From AP-15 sp035503615 (GTDB lineage: Bacteria > Pseudomonadota > Alphaproteobacteria > ATCC43930 > CGMCC-115725), in assembly GCA_035503615.1 (NCBI GenBank), contig DATJTI010000089.1, positions 6,005 to 70,004 on the forward strand: a DNA stretch of 64,000 nucleotides, written 5' to 3'. Of this stretch, positions 36,196 to 44,564 are shown in pieces. The translations under genes and the position numbers were made by a program. The notes beneath the pieces are model-generated. The model was not told where the DNA came from and ran no database searches. It was given only the letters and a program-made list of their open reading frames with translations. Within the stretch, counting starts at the first letter, position 1; every line of letters begins with the position of its first letter.

Positions 36196-37413
36196 ATGGC
36201 CGAGACGGCAATCTGGAATTTTCGCCAGCTGGCGCATCACGAGCTAGACGGATTTGGCGGGATCGGCGAGGGTATGTCGATCCAGATCGCCAAGGACGGC
36301 CGGCGCATCCTGTGGCTCGCCCATGAAAGCGCGCCGAAGAATTTCACCGCAATCGATGTCAGCGATCCGCGCGCGCCAAAGATCGTCGCCCGCCGCGACC
36401 TGCCGCAATCGCATATGCGCTCGAACTCGCTCGAGACGGTCGGCGACATCATGGCGGTCGCCTATCAGACGACGCATCAAGGGCTGCAGCCTGCCGGGTT
36501 CGAGCTGTTCGACATTTCGGTGCCGGAAAACCCGCGCTCGATCACCTTTTTCGACTGCTCGGGGCCGAATTCCCGCGGTGTCCATCAGTTGTGGTTCGCC
36601 GATGGCGAATACATCCATATGAGTTCCGGCGCGCCCGATTTTCGCCCGACCCATCCGAAAGACGACCAGTTCTATCGCATCATCGACGTCAAAAACCCGG
36701 CGAAGCCGGTCGAGGTCGGGCGCTGGTGGCTGCCCGGCACGAGAGAGGGCGACAGCGCGCCGCCGCCGGTGCGCCACCCGGAAAACGCCGATACCGGATT
36801 TCGCCCACACAACACCAATGTCTACCCCGAGCGCCCCGACCGGGCCTATCTCGGCTATATCGATGGCGGGCTCGTCACCCTCGACATCGCCGACAAGGCC
36901 CATCCGAAGATGGTGGCACGGTGGGACTACCATCCGCCCTATTTCGGCTTCACCCACACCGTCGTGCCGTTCTTCGATCGCGGCCTCTATATCGTCAGCG
37001 ACGAATGCACCCGGACCGAGGGGGCGGACTGGCCGAAGCTCGTGTGGATCGTCGATGGCCGCGACGAAACCAACCCGGTGCCGATCGCCACCTGCCCGCT
37101 GCCGCCGCTCGAAAGTTATCTGCGGCCCGGCGCCCGCTACGGCGCGCACAATCTCTACGAGAACCTGCCAAAGCCGAATGCGTGGAAATCCGACCGCGTC
37201 GTGCTCGCCACCTATTTCAATGGCGGGCTGCGCGCCTACGACACCTCGAACCCGTATCAGCCGGCCGAGATCGGCTATTTCGTCCCCGAGCCGCCGGCGC
37301 GGGCGCCGAGCGGGGCGATCCAGATCAATGATGTGTTCGTCGACGAGCGGCAAATCGTGTACACGGTCGATCGCCATGTCGGCGGGCTCTACACGCTCGA
37401 AATGGATTTCTGA
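36196..37413 (+). CDS. LVIVD-repeat beta-propeller-like protein of unknown function
   Basis: A 405-residue protein built of LVIVD-type repeats, for example FTAIDVSDPRAPKIVARRDL, FELFDISVPENPRSITFF, YRIIDVKNPAKPVEVGRW, LVTLDIADKAHPKMVARWDY and LRAYDTSNPYQPAEIGYFVP. Such repeats usually fold as a propeller. No signal peptide is visible at the chosen start (MAETAIWNF), which follows GAGGAG. Histidines are frequent (PHNTNVYPE, FTHTVVPFF), which may hint at metal binding, but no activity can be assigned. The downstream GTPase gene begins close behind. Confidence 0.8.
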   Translation: MAETAIWNFRQLAHHELDGFGGIGEGMSIQIAKDGRRILWLAHESAPKNFTAIDVSDPRAPKIVARRDLPQSHMRSNSLETVGDIMAVAYQTTHQGLQPAGFELFDISVPENPRSITFFDCSGPNSRGVHQLWFADGEYIHMSSGAPDFRPTHPKDDQFYRIIDVKNPAKPVEVGRWWLPGTREGDSAPPPVRHPENADTGFRPHNTNVYPERPDRAYLGYIDGGLVTLDIADKAHPKMVARWDYHPPYFGFTHTVVPFFDRGLYIVSDECTRTEGADWPKLVWIVDGRDETNPVPIATCPLPPLESYLRPGARYGAHNLYENLPKPNAWKSDRVVLATYFNGGLRAYDTSNPYQPAEIGYFVPEPPARAPSGAIQINDVFVDERQIVYTVDRHVGGLYTLEMDF

Positions 37414-37477
37414 GACGGGACCGCGCGCGCTGTTTGCCGGCAAGGAGGCGCTGCCGTTCGGGCGGCGCCAGCGGCGG

Positions 37478-38473
37478 GTGCGCGGGCCGAGGCTTCCGGT
37501 CGTCGCGGTGACCGGGTTTCTCGGCTCGGGCAAGACCACGCTGATCAGAGCGCTGCTGGCCCGCCCCGAGGGCGCCAACACCGCAATCGTCGTCAACGAG
37601 TTTGGCGAGATCGGCATCGACCAGGCGTTGCTGCGGGCGAGCAGCGATACGACCGTGCTGCTCGGCAATGGCTGCCTGTGCTGCAACATTCGCACCGACC
37701 TGCAGGAAACGCTGCGCGCGCTGTTCGCCGACCGCGCCCGCGGCGCGGTGCCGAGCTTCGAGCGGGTGATCATCGAGACCTCGGGTCTCGCCGATCCGGG
37801 ACCGGTTTTGCAGACCTTCGCCACCGATCGCGGGCTCGGCCGCGAATTCCATCTGCAGGCGCTGGTGACCGTGGTCGATGCGCTCAGCGGAGAGCGGAAC
37901 CTCGACGATCTGCCCGAAGCCCGCAAGCAGGTCGCCCTCGCCGACCGCATCATTCTGACCAAGACCGATCTCTCGGACGCCGATGCGGCGCGGCGTCTGA
38001 GCCAGCGGATCTCGATGCTCAGCGCCGCCCCGGTCGCGGTCGCCAGCAACGGCGCCATCGCCCCAGGGTTTGTCCTCGACGAGCCGGCGTCCGGGCGCGA
38101 TGCCGGGGTCGTCGACACCGGCCACACGCATGGGCTCGACGGGATCGAAAGCTTTGCGCTGACCTTCGAGGCACCTTTGCGCTGGGCCGCGTTCGAGCAG
38201 GCGATGGCGGTATTGACCGCCTTGCGCGGCCCCGACCTGCTGCGCGTCAAAGGGATCATCGCGATCGCCGAATGCCGCGGTCCGGTCGTCGTGCACGCGG
38301 TGCAGCACGTCGCCCACCCACCGGTCGAGCTCGAGGACTGGCCCGACCCCGACCATCGCTCGCGTCTTGTCTTCATCACCCGCGATCTGCCGCGAGAGCG
38401 GGTGGCTCAGTTGTTCGCCGCGGTTGACGGGGTCGCCACAGAGCCGTCGGTCAAAATGCCCAACCGGCGCTAG
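37478..38473 (+). CDS. COG0523 (CobW/Zng) family GTPase metallochaperone
   Basis: A 331-residue G3E-family P-loop GTPase. Motifs are Walker A VTGFLGSGKTTLI, VVNEFGEIGIDQALL, the metal-binding GCLCCNIRTDL (CxCC), IIETSGLADPGPVLQTF, NKxD-like LTKTDLSDA, and a CobW C-terminal domain. Members deliver Zn or Co to target proteins. There is no ATG; GTG 37478 is the best start, while the frame stays open back to the preceding stop and CTG 37451 follows a strong AAGGAGG. It lies 64 bp after the LVIVD gene and may be co-expressed with it. Confidence 0.85.
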   Translation: MRGPRLPVVAVTGFLGSGKTTLIRALLARPEGANTAIVVNEFGEIGIDQALLRASSDTTVLLGNGCLCCNIRTDLQETLRALFADRARGAVPSFERVIIETSGLADPGPVLQTFATDRGLGREFHLQALVTVVDALSGERNLDDLPEARKQVALADRIILTKTDLSDADAARRLSQRISMLSAAPVAVASNGAIAPGFVLDEPASGRDAGVVDTGHTHGLDGIESFALTFEAPLRWAAFEQAMAVLTALRGPDLLRVKGIIAIAECRGPVVVHAVQHVAHPPVELEDWPDPDHRSRLVFITRDLPRERVAQLFAAVDGVATEPSVKMPNRR

Positions 38474-38540
38474 ACCCCGGCCCCGCGCTGAACCCTGGCC
38501 CGGCGCTGAATCTTGGCCGTGGTGAGCCCGCGCGCTTTGC

Positions 38541-39341
38541 TCAGCTGGGAGTGTGGGAGACCAGGAACGGCAGCACTGCGGTATTGAACTCGCGGGCGCG
38601 CACATGGGTCAGAAAATGACCGCCGCGGGGAAACAGCTTGATCTCGGCACCCGGGATCAGCCGCGCCAGCTCCTCTGAAAAATAGGCCGGGGTGACGACA
38701 TCATCCTCGGCCCCGATGACCAGGGTCGGGGTCTTGATCCGCCCGAGTTCGGCGGTGCGATCAAACGCCAGCATCGCATCGATGCGGGCCGCGACGATTT
38801 CCGGCGGGGCAAAGGTCGCCAGATGCTGTGCCTCGATATGGCGCAGCTGCTCGTTGTTGCGAGCGATCCACCAGCTCGGATACCACAGCAGCGTCGCCGA
38901 TTGCAGGTATATGCTGGGGCCGAGACGCTGCAGGATTTCTTTGCGCAGCGCGTAGACCCGGCGGAAATAGGCATCCGCCTTGGTCCAGGTCGCCGACAGC
39001 ACGACGCTCGCCAGCCGGTTCGGGTGCTCGATCGCCATGACCTGAGCCACCGCACCACCGGTCGAATGCCCGACGACATGGGCGCGCCGGATTTCGAGCG
39101 CGTCGAGCAACGCCACCGCATCGACCGCCATGCGATCGACCGTGTAGCCCATTCGCGCCGGATCGCTCTGCCCGATCCCGCGATGATCGAAGGTCACGAC
39201 CTCGAAGCGCTTGCCAAAGGCCGCGACCTGCTCGTGCCAAAACGAGGCGAACCCGCCCAGCCCCGTGATGAACAGGACGGGAAAGCCCATGCCTTGCCGC
39301 TCGTAATAGAGCGAGCACTCGCCGATCGAGATGCGTGGCAT
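38541..39341 (-). CDS. Alpha/beta hydrolase
   Basis: A 266-residue alpha/beta-hydrolase with oxyanion segment FITGLGGFASFW, DHRGIGQSD, nucleophile elbow VVGHSTGGAVAQ, acid in IGAEDDVVTP and His in PRGGHFLTH, so the triad looks complete. The start MPRISIGECSLYYERQG is preferred over an ATG six codons upstream. It is convergent with the GTPase gene. Substrate not predictable; 3-oxoadipate enol-lactonase-like and haloperoxidase-like relatives share these motifs. Confidence 0.85.
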   Translation of the reverse strand: MPRISIGECSLYYERQGMGFPVLFITGLGGFASFWHEQVAAFGKRFEVVTFDHRGIGQSDPARMGYTVDRMAVDAVALLDALEIRRAHVVGHSTGGAVAQVMAIEHPNRLASVVLSATWTKADAYFRRVYALRKEILQRLGPSIYLQSATLLWYPSWWIARNNEQLRHIEAQHLATFAPPEIVAARIDAMLAFDRTAELGRIKTPTLVIGAEDDVVTPAYFSEELARLIPGAEIKLFPRGGHFLTHVRAREFNTAVLPFLVSHTPS

Positions 39342-39623
39342 CGATCTCAGGGTTCGCAACGGGTCGCCGTCGGTATCATCGCCAAGGGTCGGGTGTCAAC
39401 GCGACGGGCATGCGGGAAATGCAAATGTGAATGGCGCGGTGCGCTGCGGTAGCTGCCAACTGCCTAAAAAATGACACATGGCGCGGTTTCCATGCGTCGA
39501 CACCATGCAGTTGAGCATGGCTGCAGGATCTAGCGTCGCCGTTCTGACGACCACCTCGACAGAACCGGAAATCGAGTGTTCCCTCGCGGGGCACGAGCCT
39601 CTTGACCTGATCGAGTGAGCGAG

Positions 39624-40079
39624 ATGAGAGACCAGGAAGCGATGACCAAACAGGCTCGCGCCGAGCGGCCACAATTCGATGTCGCAACCATGCCGCCGCG
39701 TGCCGGCCCCCCGCCCCGCCGGTCGACGAGCCGGACCCAGGACATCGACCGCCATGTCGGCGCCCGCATTCGCGAGCGGCGGATCATGCTCGGCCTGACC
39801 CAGCAGCAGCTCGCCGATCTGATCGGCGTGACCTATCAGCAGGCGCACAAATACGAGCGGGCGATCAACCGGGTCTCGGCCGGCCGCCTGTTCGAGATCG
39901 CGCAGGTGCTCAGCGTGCCGGTCGGCTATTTCTTCGACGGGCTCGAACACGATGAGGACCGTTCGGTCAGCCCGCGCGAGCGGATGTGCCTCGAACTCGC
40001 ACGCAACTTCGCGCAGATCCCGAACGAGCGGCACCAGGAGGCGCTGAGCCTGCTGGCGCGGGTGCTGGCCGGCGATTAA
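39624..40079 (+). CDS. XRE-family transcriptional regulator
   Basis: A 151-residue helix-turn-helix protein: a 45-residue Pro/Arg-rich N-terminus, then the HTH_3 domain, RIRERRIMLGLTQQQLADLI and YQQAHKYERAINRVSAGRLF, followed by VLSVPVGYFFDGL and a helical tail. ATG 39624 is assumed; GTG 39615 and ATG 39642 are alternatives. It is similar to the regulator at 43419-43871, with the same DxHVG-R-IR-RR start and YFF ending of the domain. Target unknown. Confidence 0.85.
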   Translation: MRDQEAMTKQARAERPQFDVATMPPRAGPPPRRSTSRTQDIDRHVGARIRERRIMLGLTQQQLADLIGVTYQQAHKYERAINRVSAGRLFEIAQVLSVPVGYFFDGLEHDEDRSVSPRERMCLELARNFAQIPNERHQEALSLLARVLAGD

Positions 40080-40105
40080 CCCGCCGGGGCCGGAACGGCG
40101 GCCGG

Positions 40106-40282
40106 CTAGAGCGGAGGCCGGCGCCGGCCGGCCATGCCAGTCAGTAACGCCACCACGAAAATCACCAGGAAAATAAAGAACAGGATCTTCGCAATGCCGG
40201 CGGCAGCAAATGCGATGCCACCAAAGCCGAGCAATCCGGCGATAATCGCGACGATCAGAAACACGAGAGCCCAGTAGAGCAT
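40106..40282 (-). CDS. Small DUF1328-type membrane protein
   Basis: A 58-residue protein with two hydrophobic segments, MLYWALVFLIVAIIAGLLGFGG and AKILFFIFLVIFVVALLTGM, ending in a short basic tail. This is the DUF1328 (YtjA-like) pattern; function unknown, often stress-induced. GGAGAAG precedes the ATG. It lies just downstream of and partly collides with the end of the lipid-kinase gene region (57 bp gap). Confidence 0.85.
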   Translation of the reverse strand: MLYWALVFLIVAIIAGLLGFGGIAFAAAGIAKILFFIFLVIFVVALLTGMAGRRRPPL

Positions 40283-40338
40283 CTTCTTCTCCATTGCCGG
40301 CCGAGCCGAGGGCGGGTCTGATCCCCGGTGGGTTGCGA

Positions 40339-41280
40339 CTATTGCCGCAAACAAGCCGATTGTGACGCGGTTCCCGGCAAGAGACCGAGCGGCGGCGCCG
40401 CGACCAGCAGTAGCGGTGCCGCAGCAATTTCGAGCAAGATCGGCAGCGGTCCGCCGATGTCGCCATCAATCTCGACCAAAGGCGGCCGATCGGCAGCGCC
40501 CGGGCACGCGGTGACGCGCACCGATCGAGCCGCCAGCACCGACACTTCCGGCAGACGGTGCAGAAGACCGACCAGCATTGCGCCGAGCGATCGCAACGCG
40601 GCGAGCCGGCCGGTGCCGCGGAACAGCACGACATGCAGCAGCCGGTCGTCGAGGCGTGCCGCGGGAGCGAGCACGAACCCGCCGGCGTAGCAGCGGCCGT
40701 TGAGGATGACGACCGAGGCCGCCCGATGGCTGGCGCCGTCGATCTCGACGACAATTTCGCTGCGGCGGTAACGCTGCAGGCAGCGCAGGATCGCCCAGGC
40801 GAAGGCGAGCCTGCCGATACGGCGCTTCAGGGGCTCGCTCAGCGCCGCCACCACCTCGGCGTCAAAGCCGATCCCGGTCATCGCCACGAACAGCCGCTCG
40901 CCAGCCCGTCCGGGCCAGATCGCGCGCGGTGCCTCTTCGGCGATCAGCCGGGCGAGCCGGCGCGGCGCGCTCGGCAAGTTCGCGGTCCTCGCCAGCACAT
41001 TGCCGGTGCCCAGCGGCAGCACCGCCATCGGCCGAAGGGCTGCGGCGAGCCCGTTGGCCACCTCGCTGACGGTGCCGTCGCCGCCGGCGGCGACGATCAG
41101 GTCAAAAGCGGGCTCGGCCTCGCGCGCCAGGCGCTCGGCATCCCCGGCCGCACCGGTATGACGGATGACGACAGTGCAGCCGTGCCGTTCGAGTTCGGCG
41201 ACCACCCGCCGCAGCCGGCTGGCGGCACGCCGGGGATGCCCGGAGGCCGGGTTGGCGATGACGAGAATGCGCCGCGGCAC
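40339..41280 (-). CDS. Diacylglycerol/lipid kinase family protein
   Basis: A 313-residue protein of the diacylglycerol kinase catalytic family (YegS/sphingosine kinase-like). It begins ILVIANPASGHPRRA and contains the nucleotide motif IVAAGGDGTVSEVANGL and PLGTGNVLARTANLP, then the C-terminal ILNGRCYAGGFVLAPAARLDDRLLHVVLF. It would phosphorylate diacylglycerol or a related lipid. It lies 65 bp after the asparagine synthetase stop in the same direction; the gap contains a 16-bp tandem duplication. Confidence 0.88.
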   Translation of the reverse strand: MPRRILVIANPASGHPRRAASRLRRVVAELERHGCTVVIRHTGAAGDAERLAREAEPAFDLIVAAGGDGTVSEVANGLAAALRPMAVLPLGTGNVLARTANLPSAPRRLARLIAEEAPRAIWPGRAGERLFVAMTGIGFDAEVVAALSEPLKRRIGRLAFAWAILRCLQRYRRSEIVVEIDGASHRAASVVILNGRCYAGGFVLAPAARLDDRLLHVVLFRGTGRLAALRSLGAMLVGLLHRLPEVSVLAARSVRVTACPGAADRPPLVEIDGDIGGPLPILLEIAAAPLLLVAAPPLGLLPGTASQSACLRQ

Positions 41281-41345
41281 GAGCGAATCGGGTGGCGGGC
41301 GAACCGGGCAGCGGGCGAACCGGGTGGCGCGGACCGGCGCGCCCG

Positions 41346-43283
41346 CTAGGCAGCCGGTCGCAGCACCGCGCTATCGGCCGGCGCGTCGATCCACATGCGA
41401 AACCACAATTCGAGCATCAGCAGCGCCCACAGGCGGTGATGGTGGTCGGCCCGCGCCGCGCAATGCTCGTCGAGCAGGCGGCGCACATAATCCGGCCGGA
41501 ACAGAAGGCGCTGCCGCGCGCTCTGCGCCAGGAGCGTATCATAGGCCATCTCCTTGAGCTCGCGCCGGAACCAGCGATCGATCGGGCAGCCGAAGCCGCG
41601 TTTCCTGCGGTAGAGCACCTCGCGCGGCAGAAAGGGCTGCATCGCCTTTTTGAACAGGGCCTTGGTGGCACCCGCGGTCATCTTGACCGCGTCGGGCAGT
41701 GCTGCGGCCCACTCGACCAGCTCGTGATCGAGCAGCGGGGCGCGCGCTTCGAGCCCGTGCGCCATGCCGGCGATATCGACTTTGACCATCAGATCGTCGG
41801 GAAGATAGCTGGCGAGATCGGCCCGGTTGGCGCCGGCGACGAGGTTCGGCGCCATGGCGAAATGGGGTGCGATCAGATCGAAAGCGGTGCCTCCGGCGAG
41901 CCCCTGCATGGCCTCGCCATAGCCCTCGTCCTTGTCGGCGTCGGCGAAGAACGCGATCGTCGGCAGATAGCGCGCCGCCGGCTGTGATTGCGCGGCGACG
42001 AGCGCGCTGCGGATCCGCGCTGTCTTGAAGCGCCGCTGTGTCAGCGGCGGCGACAGCGCCAAGAGCCGCGCCAGCGCCGCGCGGCTCCATCGCGGCAGGC
42101 GGTCGAGGTGGTCGAGATAGCGCATCGCCCGGTAGCGCGGGTAGCCAAGAAAGCATTCGTCGCCGCCATCGCCGGTCAGCGCCACCGTCACCTTGCGCCG
42201 CGCCAGCTCGGCGACATACCAGGTCGGCACCGCCGAGGAATCGGCGAATGGCTCGCCATAATGCCAGACGAGACGCGGCAGCACCGCGACCGCATCAGGC
42301 TCGACCACATGCTCCTCGTGATCGGTGCCGTAATGCCGTGCCACGATGCGGGCATAGCGGGTCTCGTCGTAATCGCGCTCGGCAAAACCGATCGAGAAGG
42401 TCTTGACGCGGCCGCCGCCGGCGCGCGCCATCATCGCCACGATCGCGGACGAATCGATCCCGCCCGACAGGAACGCGCCGAGCGGCACCTCGGACAGCAA
42501 CCGCAGGCGAACTGCCTCTTCGAGCCGTTCCACCAGCTCGCGCCTCAGCTCTTCGGGGCGCGCTCGCAACGCCGGACACGGTGCCGGCAATTGCCAGTAG
42601 CGAACCGGCTCGGGCTCGCCGGACCCAATTCCGGCGGCCGCCTCGACCACCAGGTAATGCGCGGCCGGCAATTTATGCACCCCGGCAAAGGCGGTGTGCG
42701 GCGCCGGGACGTATTGCAGCGTCAGATAATGGTCGATGGCGCAGAGATCGGCGGTGCGTGGCATGCCCGGCCAGGCGAGGAGCGCCTTGATCTCCGACCC
42801 GAACACCAAGGCCGACCGCGTGCGCGCCCAGTAGAGCGGCTTTTCGCCGAGCCGGTCGCGCGCCAGCACCAGCTGTTGCGAGCGCCGATCCCACAGCGCC
42901 AGCGCGAACATCCCGCGCAGCCGCGCGAACACGCCCGCACCCCAGGCGTGCCAGCCATTGACCACGACTTCGCTATCACTGCGGCTGCGAAACGGGTAGC
43001 CCAGCGCCTCGAGCTCGCGCCGGAGTTCGACGAAATTGTAGACTTCGCCATTATAGGTTAGCCACACGTTGGAATCGGCGCTCGCCATCGGCTGATGCCC
43101 GGCCGGCGACAGATCGATGATCGACAGCCGCGCATGCGCGAGACCGGCACGTCCGTCGGTCCAGGTTCCGTGATCGTCGGGGCCGCGGTGGCGCAGCGTC
43201 GCACCCATGCACGCGAGCCGTGCGTCGGCCTCGGCGCGCGGCAGGCCGGCGCCGATCGTCACGAACCCGGCAATCCCGCACAT
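41346..43283 (-). CDS. asnB: Asparagine synthetase (glutamine-hydrolysing)
   Basis: A 645-residue class II glutamine amidotransferase. MCGIAGF gives the catalytic Cys2, RHRGPDDHGTW and YNGEVYNF complete the glutaminase domain, and the synthetase half has the ATP pyrophosphatase loop FLSGGIDSSAIVA and TGDGGDECFLGYPRY. The C-terminus is the family RRKRGFGCPIDRWFR. Either free asparagine or amidation of another carboxylate (as in exopolysaccharide and PEP-CTERM/exosortase clusters) is possible; no such cluster genes are seen here, so asparagine synthesis is favoured. Confidence 0.9.
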   Translation of the reverse strand: MCGIAGFVTIGAGLPRAEADARLACMGATLRHRGPDDHGTWTDGRAGLAHARLSIIDLSPAGHQPMASADSNVWLTYNGEVYNFVELRRELEALGYPFRSRSDSEVVVNGWHAWGAGVFARLRGMFALALWDRRSQQLVLARDRLGEKPLYWARTRSALVFGSEIKALLAWPGMPRTADLCAIDHYLTLQYVPAPHTAFAGVHKLPAAHYLVVEAAAGIGSGEPEPVRYWQLPAPCPALRARPEELRRELVERLEEAVRLRLLSEVPLGAFLSGGIDSSAIVAMMARAGGGRVKTFSIGFAERDYDETRYARIVARHYGTDHEEHVVEPDAVAVLPRLVWHYGEPFADSSAVPTWYVAELARRKVTVALTGDGGDECFLGYPRYRAMRYLDHLDRLPRWSRAALARLLALSPPLTQRRFKTARIRSALVAAQSQPAARYLPTIAFFADADKDEGYGEAMQGLAGGTAFDLIAPHFAMAPNLVAGANRADLASYLPDDLMVKVDIAGMAHGLEARAPLLDHELVEWAAALPDAVKMTAGATKALFKKAMQPFLPREVLYRRKRGFGCPIDRWFRRELKEMAYDTLLAQSARQRLLFRPDYVRRLLDEHCAARADHHHRLWALLMLELWFRMWIDAPADSAVLRPAA

Positions 43284-43418
43284 GCCCCCTCCCGGCCCGG
43301 CTCGTCGAAACCTCGTCCCCCAGCGTCACCGGCCGACCGTCGTCCGGCGATCACCGCTCCGCCGTCATGGCAATGGCGCCAGCGCCCTCAAGCGGGAACG
43401 ACCACCACCCCGCCCGGC

Positions 43419-43871
43419 TCAGAGCTTGTCCTCTGCGGATTCGGCGAGCGATTTGGTCATCTCCAGAAAGTTATGGCGGATCTTCGGGTCCGGGATCGCG
43501 TAATAGAGACGGATAAATTCGATCGTTTCCGGCCGCTGCAGATGCTCCCGCCAGCGCTGGTCCTCGGGACTGATCTCGGCATCGTCCGCCCGCAGGTCAC
43601 CAAAAAAATACGAGATTGGCACGCCGAGGATTTCGGCCATCGCCGACAGCCGCGAGGCGCTGACACGGTTGGCTCCGCCCTCGTATTTCTGCACCTGCTG
43701 AAAGGTCAGGCCGAGCGCGTTCGCCAGGGTCTCCTGGTTCATTCCGAGCAGCAGGCGGCGCATCCGGATGCGGTTGCCGACATGCACGTCGATCGGATTG
43801 GGGACACCCGTCCCTCGCCCGTATTTTGGCGCGGGCTTGGCGTCGTCCGAGGATAGTGCCGAGTTTTTCAA
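43419..43871 (-). CDS. XRE-family transcriptional regulator (paralogue of 39624-40079)
   Basis: A roughly 150-residue HTH_3 regulator: PIDVHVGNRIRMRRLLLGM, NQETLANALGLTFQQVQKYE, NRVSASRLSAMAEILGVPIS, YFFGDL. The start is uncertain; TTG 43871 is favoured because GAGGA lies six bases before it, while upstream in-frame ATGs run through AT-rich DNA with codons (TTA, CTA, ATA) rare elsewhere in the window. The C-terminal third (EFIRLYYAIPDPKIRHNFLEM) resembles other rhizobial/rhodospirillal members. Target unknown. Confidence 0.82.
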   Translation of the reverse strand: MKNSALSSDDAKPAPKYGRGTGVPNPIDVHVGNRIRMRRLLLGMNQETLANALGLTFQQVQKYEGGANRVSASRLSAMAEILGVPISYFFGDLRADDAEISPEDQRWREHLQRPETIEFIRLYYAIPDPKIRHNFLEMTKSLAESAEDKL

Positions 43872-44094
43872 TATTGAGTCCTCGTCGCAGCAGGCTAACT
43901 CACCTAGCATCGGCATTCGCCGCAGCGCAAGCTGCATTCGACAATTGGTTGCGGAATCCGAGCGCAACGAGAGGCAAACTTAAGCGAAGGTTGAGTAGCC
44001 CAGCCCCAGGCCGCGCGCCACGCCCCATTCGCGCCGCCAGCGCCCGGGCACACCGAGCGACGGTCCGAATCGTCTCGGCAGGAAGTGAACCGTC

Positions 44095-44334
44095 TCAGCA
44101 ATCGTAACGCGGGTTGTCGTCATAACCGCGATGGTGGCTGATCAGCATCGCCGCGACCAAGCCGACACCGAGCGCCAGCGTCACGACGATGCCGAGCGCC
44201 AATGCGACCCAGCCGGTCGGGCTGATTTCGGAGGGCCCGAGAGCGTTCCACAGCCTTACCATCGCGACGACGACCGCGACCAGGACCGCGATCCCGATCG
44301 CACCCGCTATCCATGTGAATATCGAGCCCTTCAC
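44095..44334 (-). CDS. Small two-helix membrane protein
   Basis: A 79-residue protein with two predicted membrane helices, TWIAGAIGIAVLVAVVVAMV and VALALGIVVTLALGVGLVAA, then a polar His/Arg tail HHRGYDDNPRYDC. I do not recognise the family. The hydrophobic pattern, normal codon use and position in a gap between divergent genes make it likely to be real. Confidence 0.65.
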   Translation of the reverse strand: MKGSIFTWIAGAIGIAVLVAVVVAMVRLWNALGPSEISPTGWVALALGIVVTLALGVGLVAAMLISHHRGYDDNPRYDC

Positions 44335-44474
44335 TTGCCCTCACGCGTTCGCCGCCGCCCCGAGGGTGGCCCAATCATCCCGAGGGTCGGCCCAATCATA
44401 GAGAAACGGCAGCGACAATGCGCCATTTCCCCGCGATTGCTCGCCGCAGCTCTCGGATCGCCGGTTTTGCCGTT

Positions 44475-44515
44475 GGCGCACCGGTTTCGCCGATAAACCG
44501 GGCTTAACCGGCGCT
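44475..44515 (+). promoter_or_regulatory. Structured leader element upstream of metY
   Basis: CCGGTTT (44481-44487) pairs perfectly with AAACCGG (44495-44501), and CCGGTT could alternatively pair with AACCGG at 44506-44511, giving two competing folds before the metY start at 44565. Methionine genes in alphaproteobacteria often carry SAM-responsive leaders, but the sequence does not match the SAM-II consensus I know. Confidence 0.35.
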
Positions 44516-44564
44516 GCCGCTCGTGGCAGAGTGCCGGGCCGCGACCCTTCGATGGAGAACCCCA

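Noticed and set aside
44475..44515. SAM-II riboswitch before metY
   Set aside because: A fold is possible, but the conserved GATAAA...GCTAAA-type core is incomplete; kept only as a structural observation.
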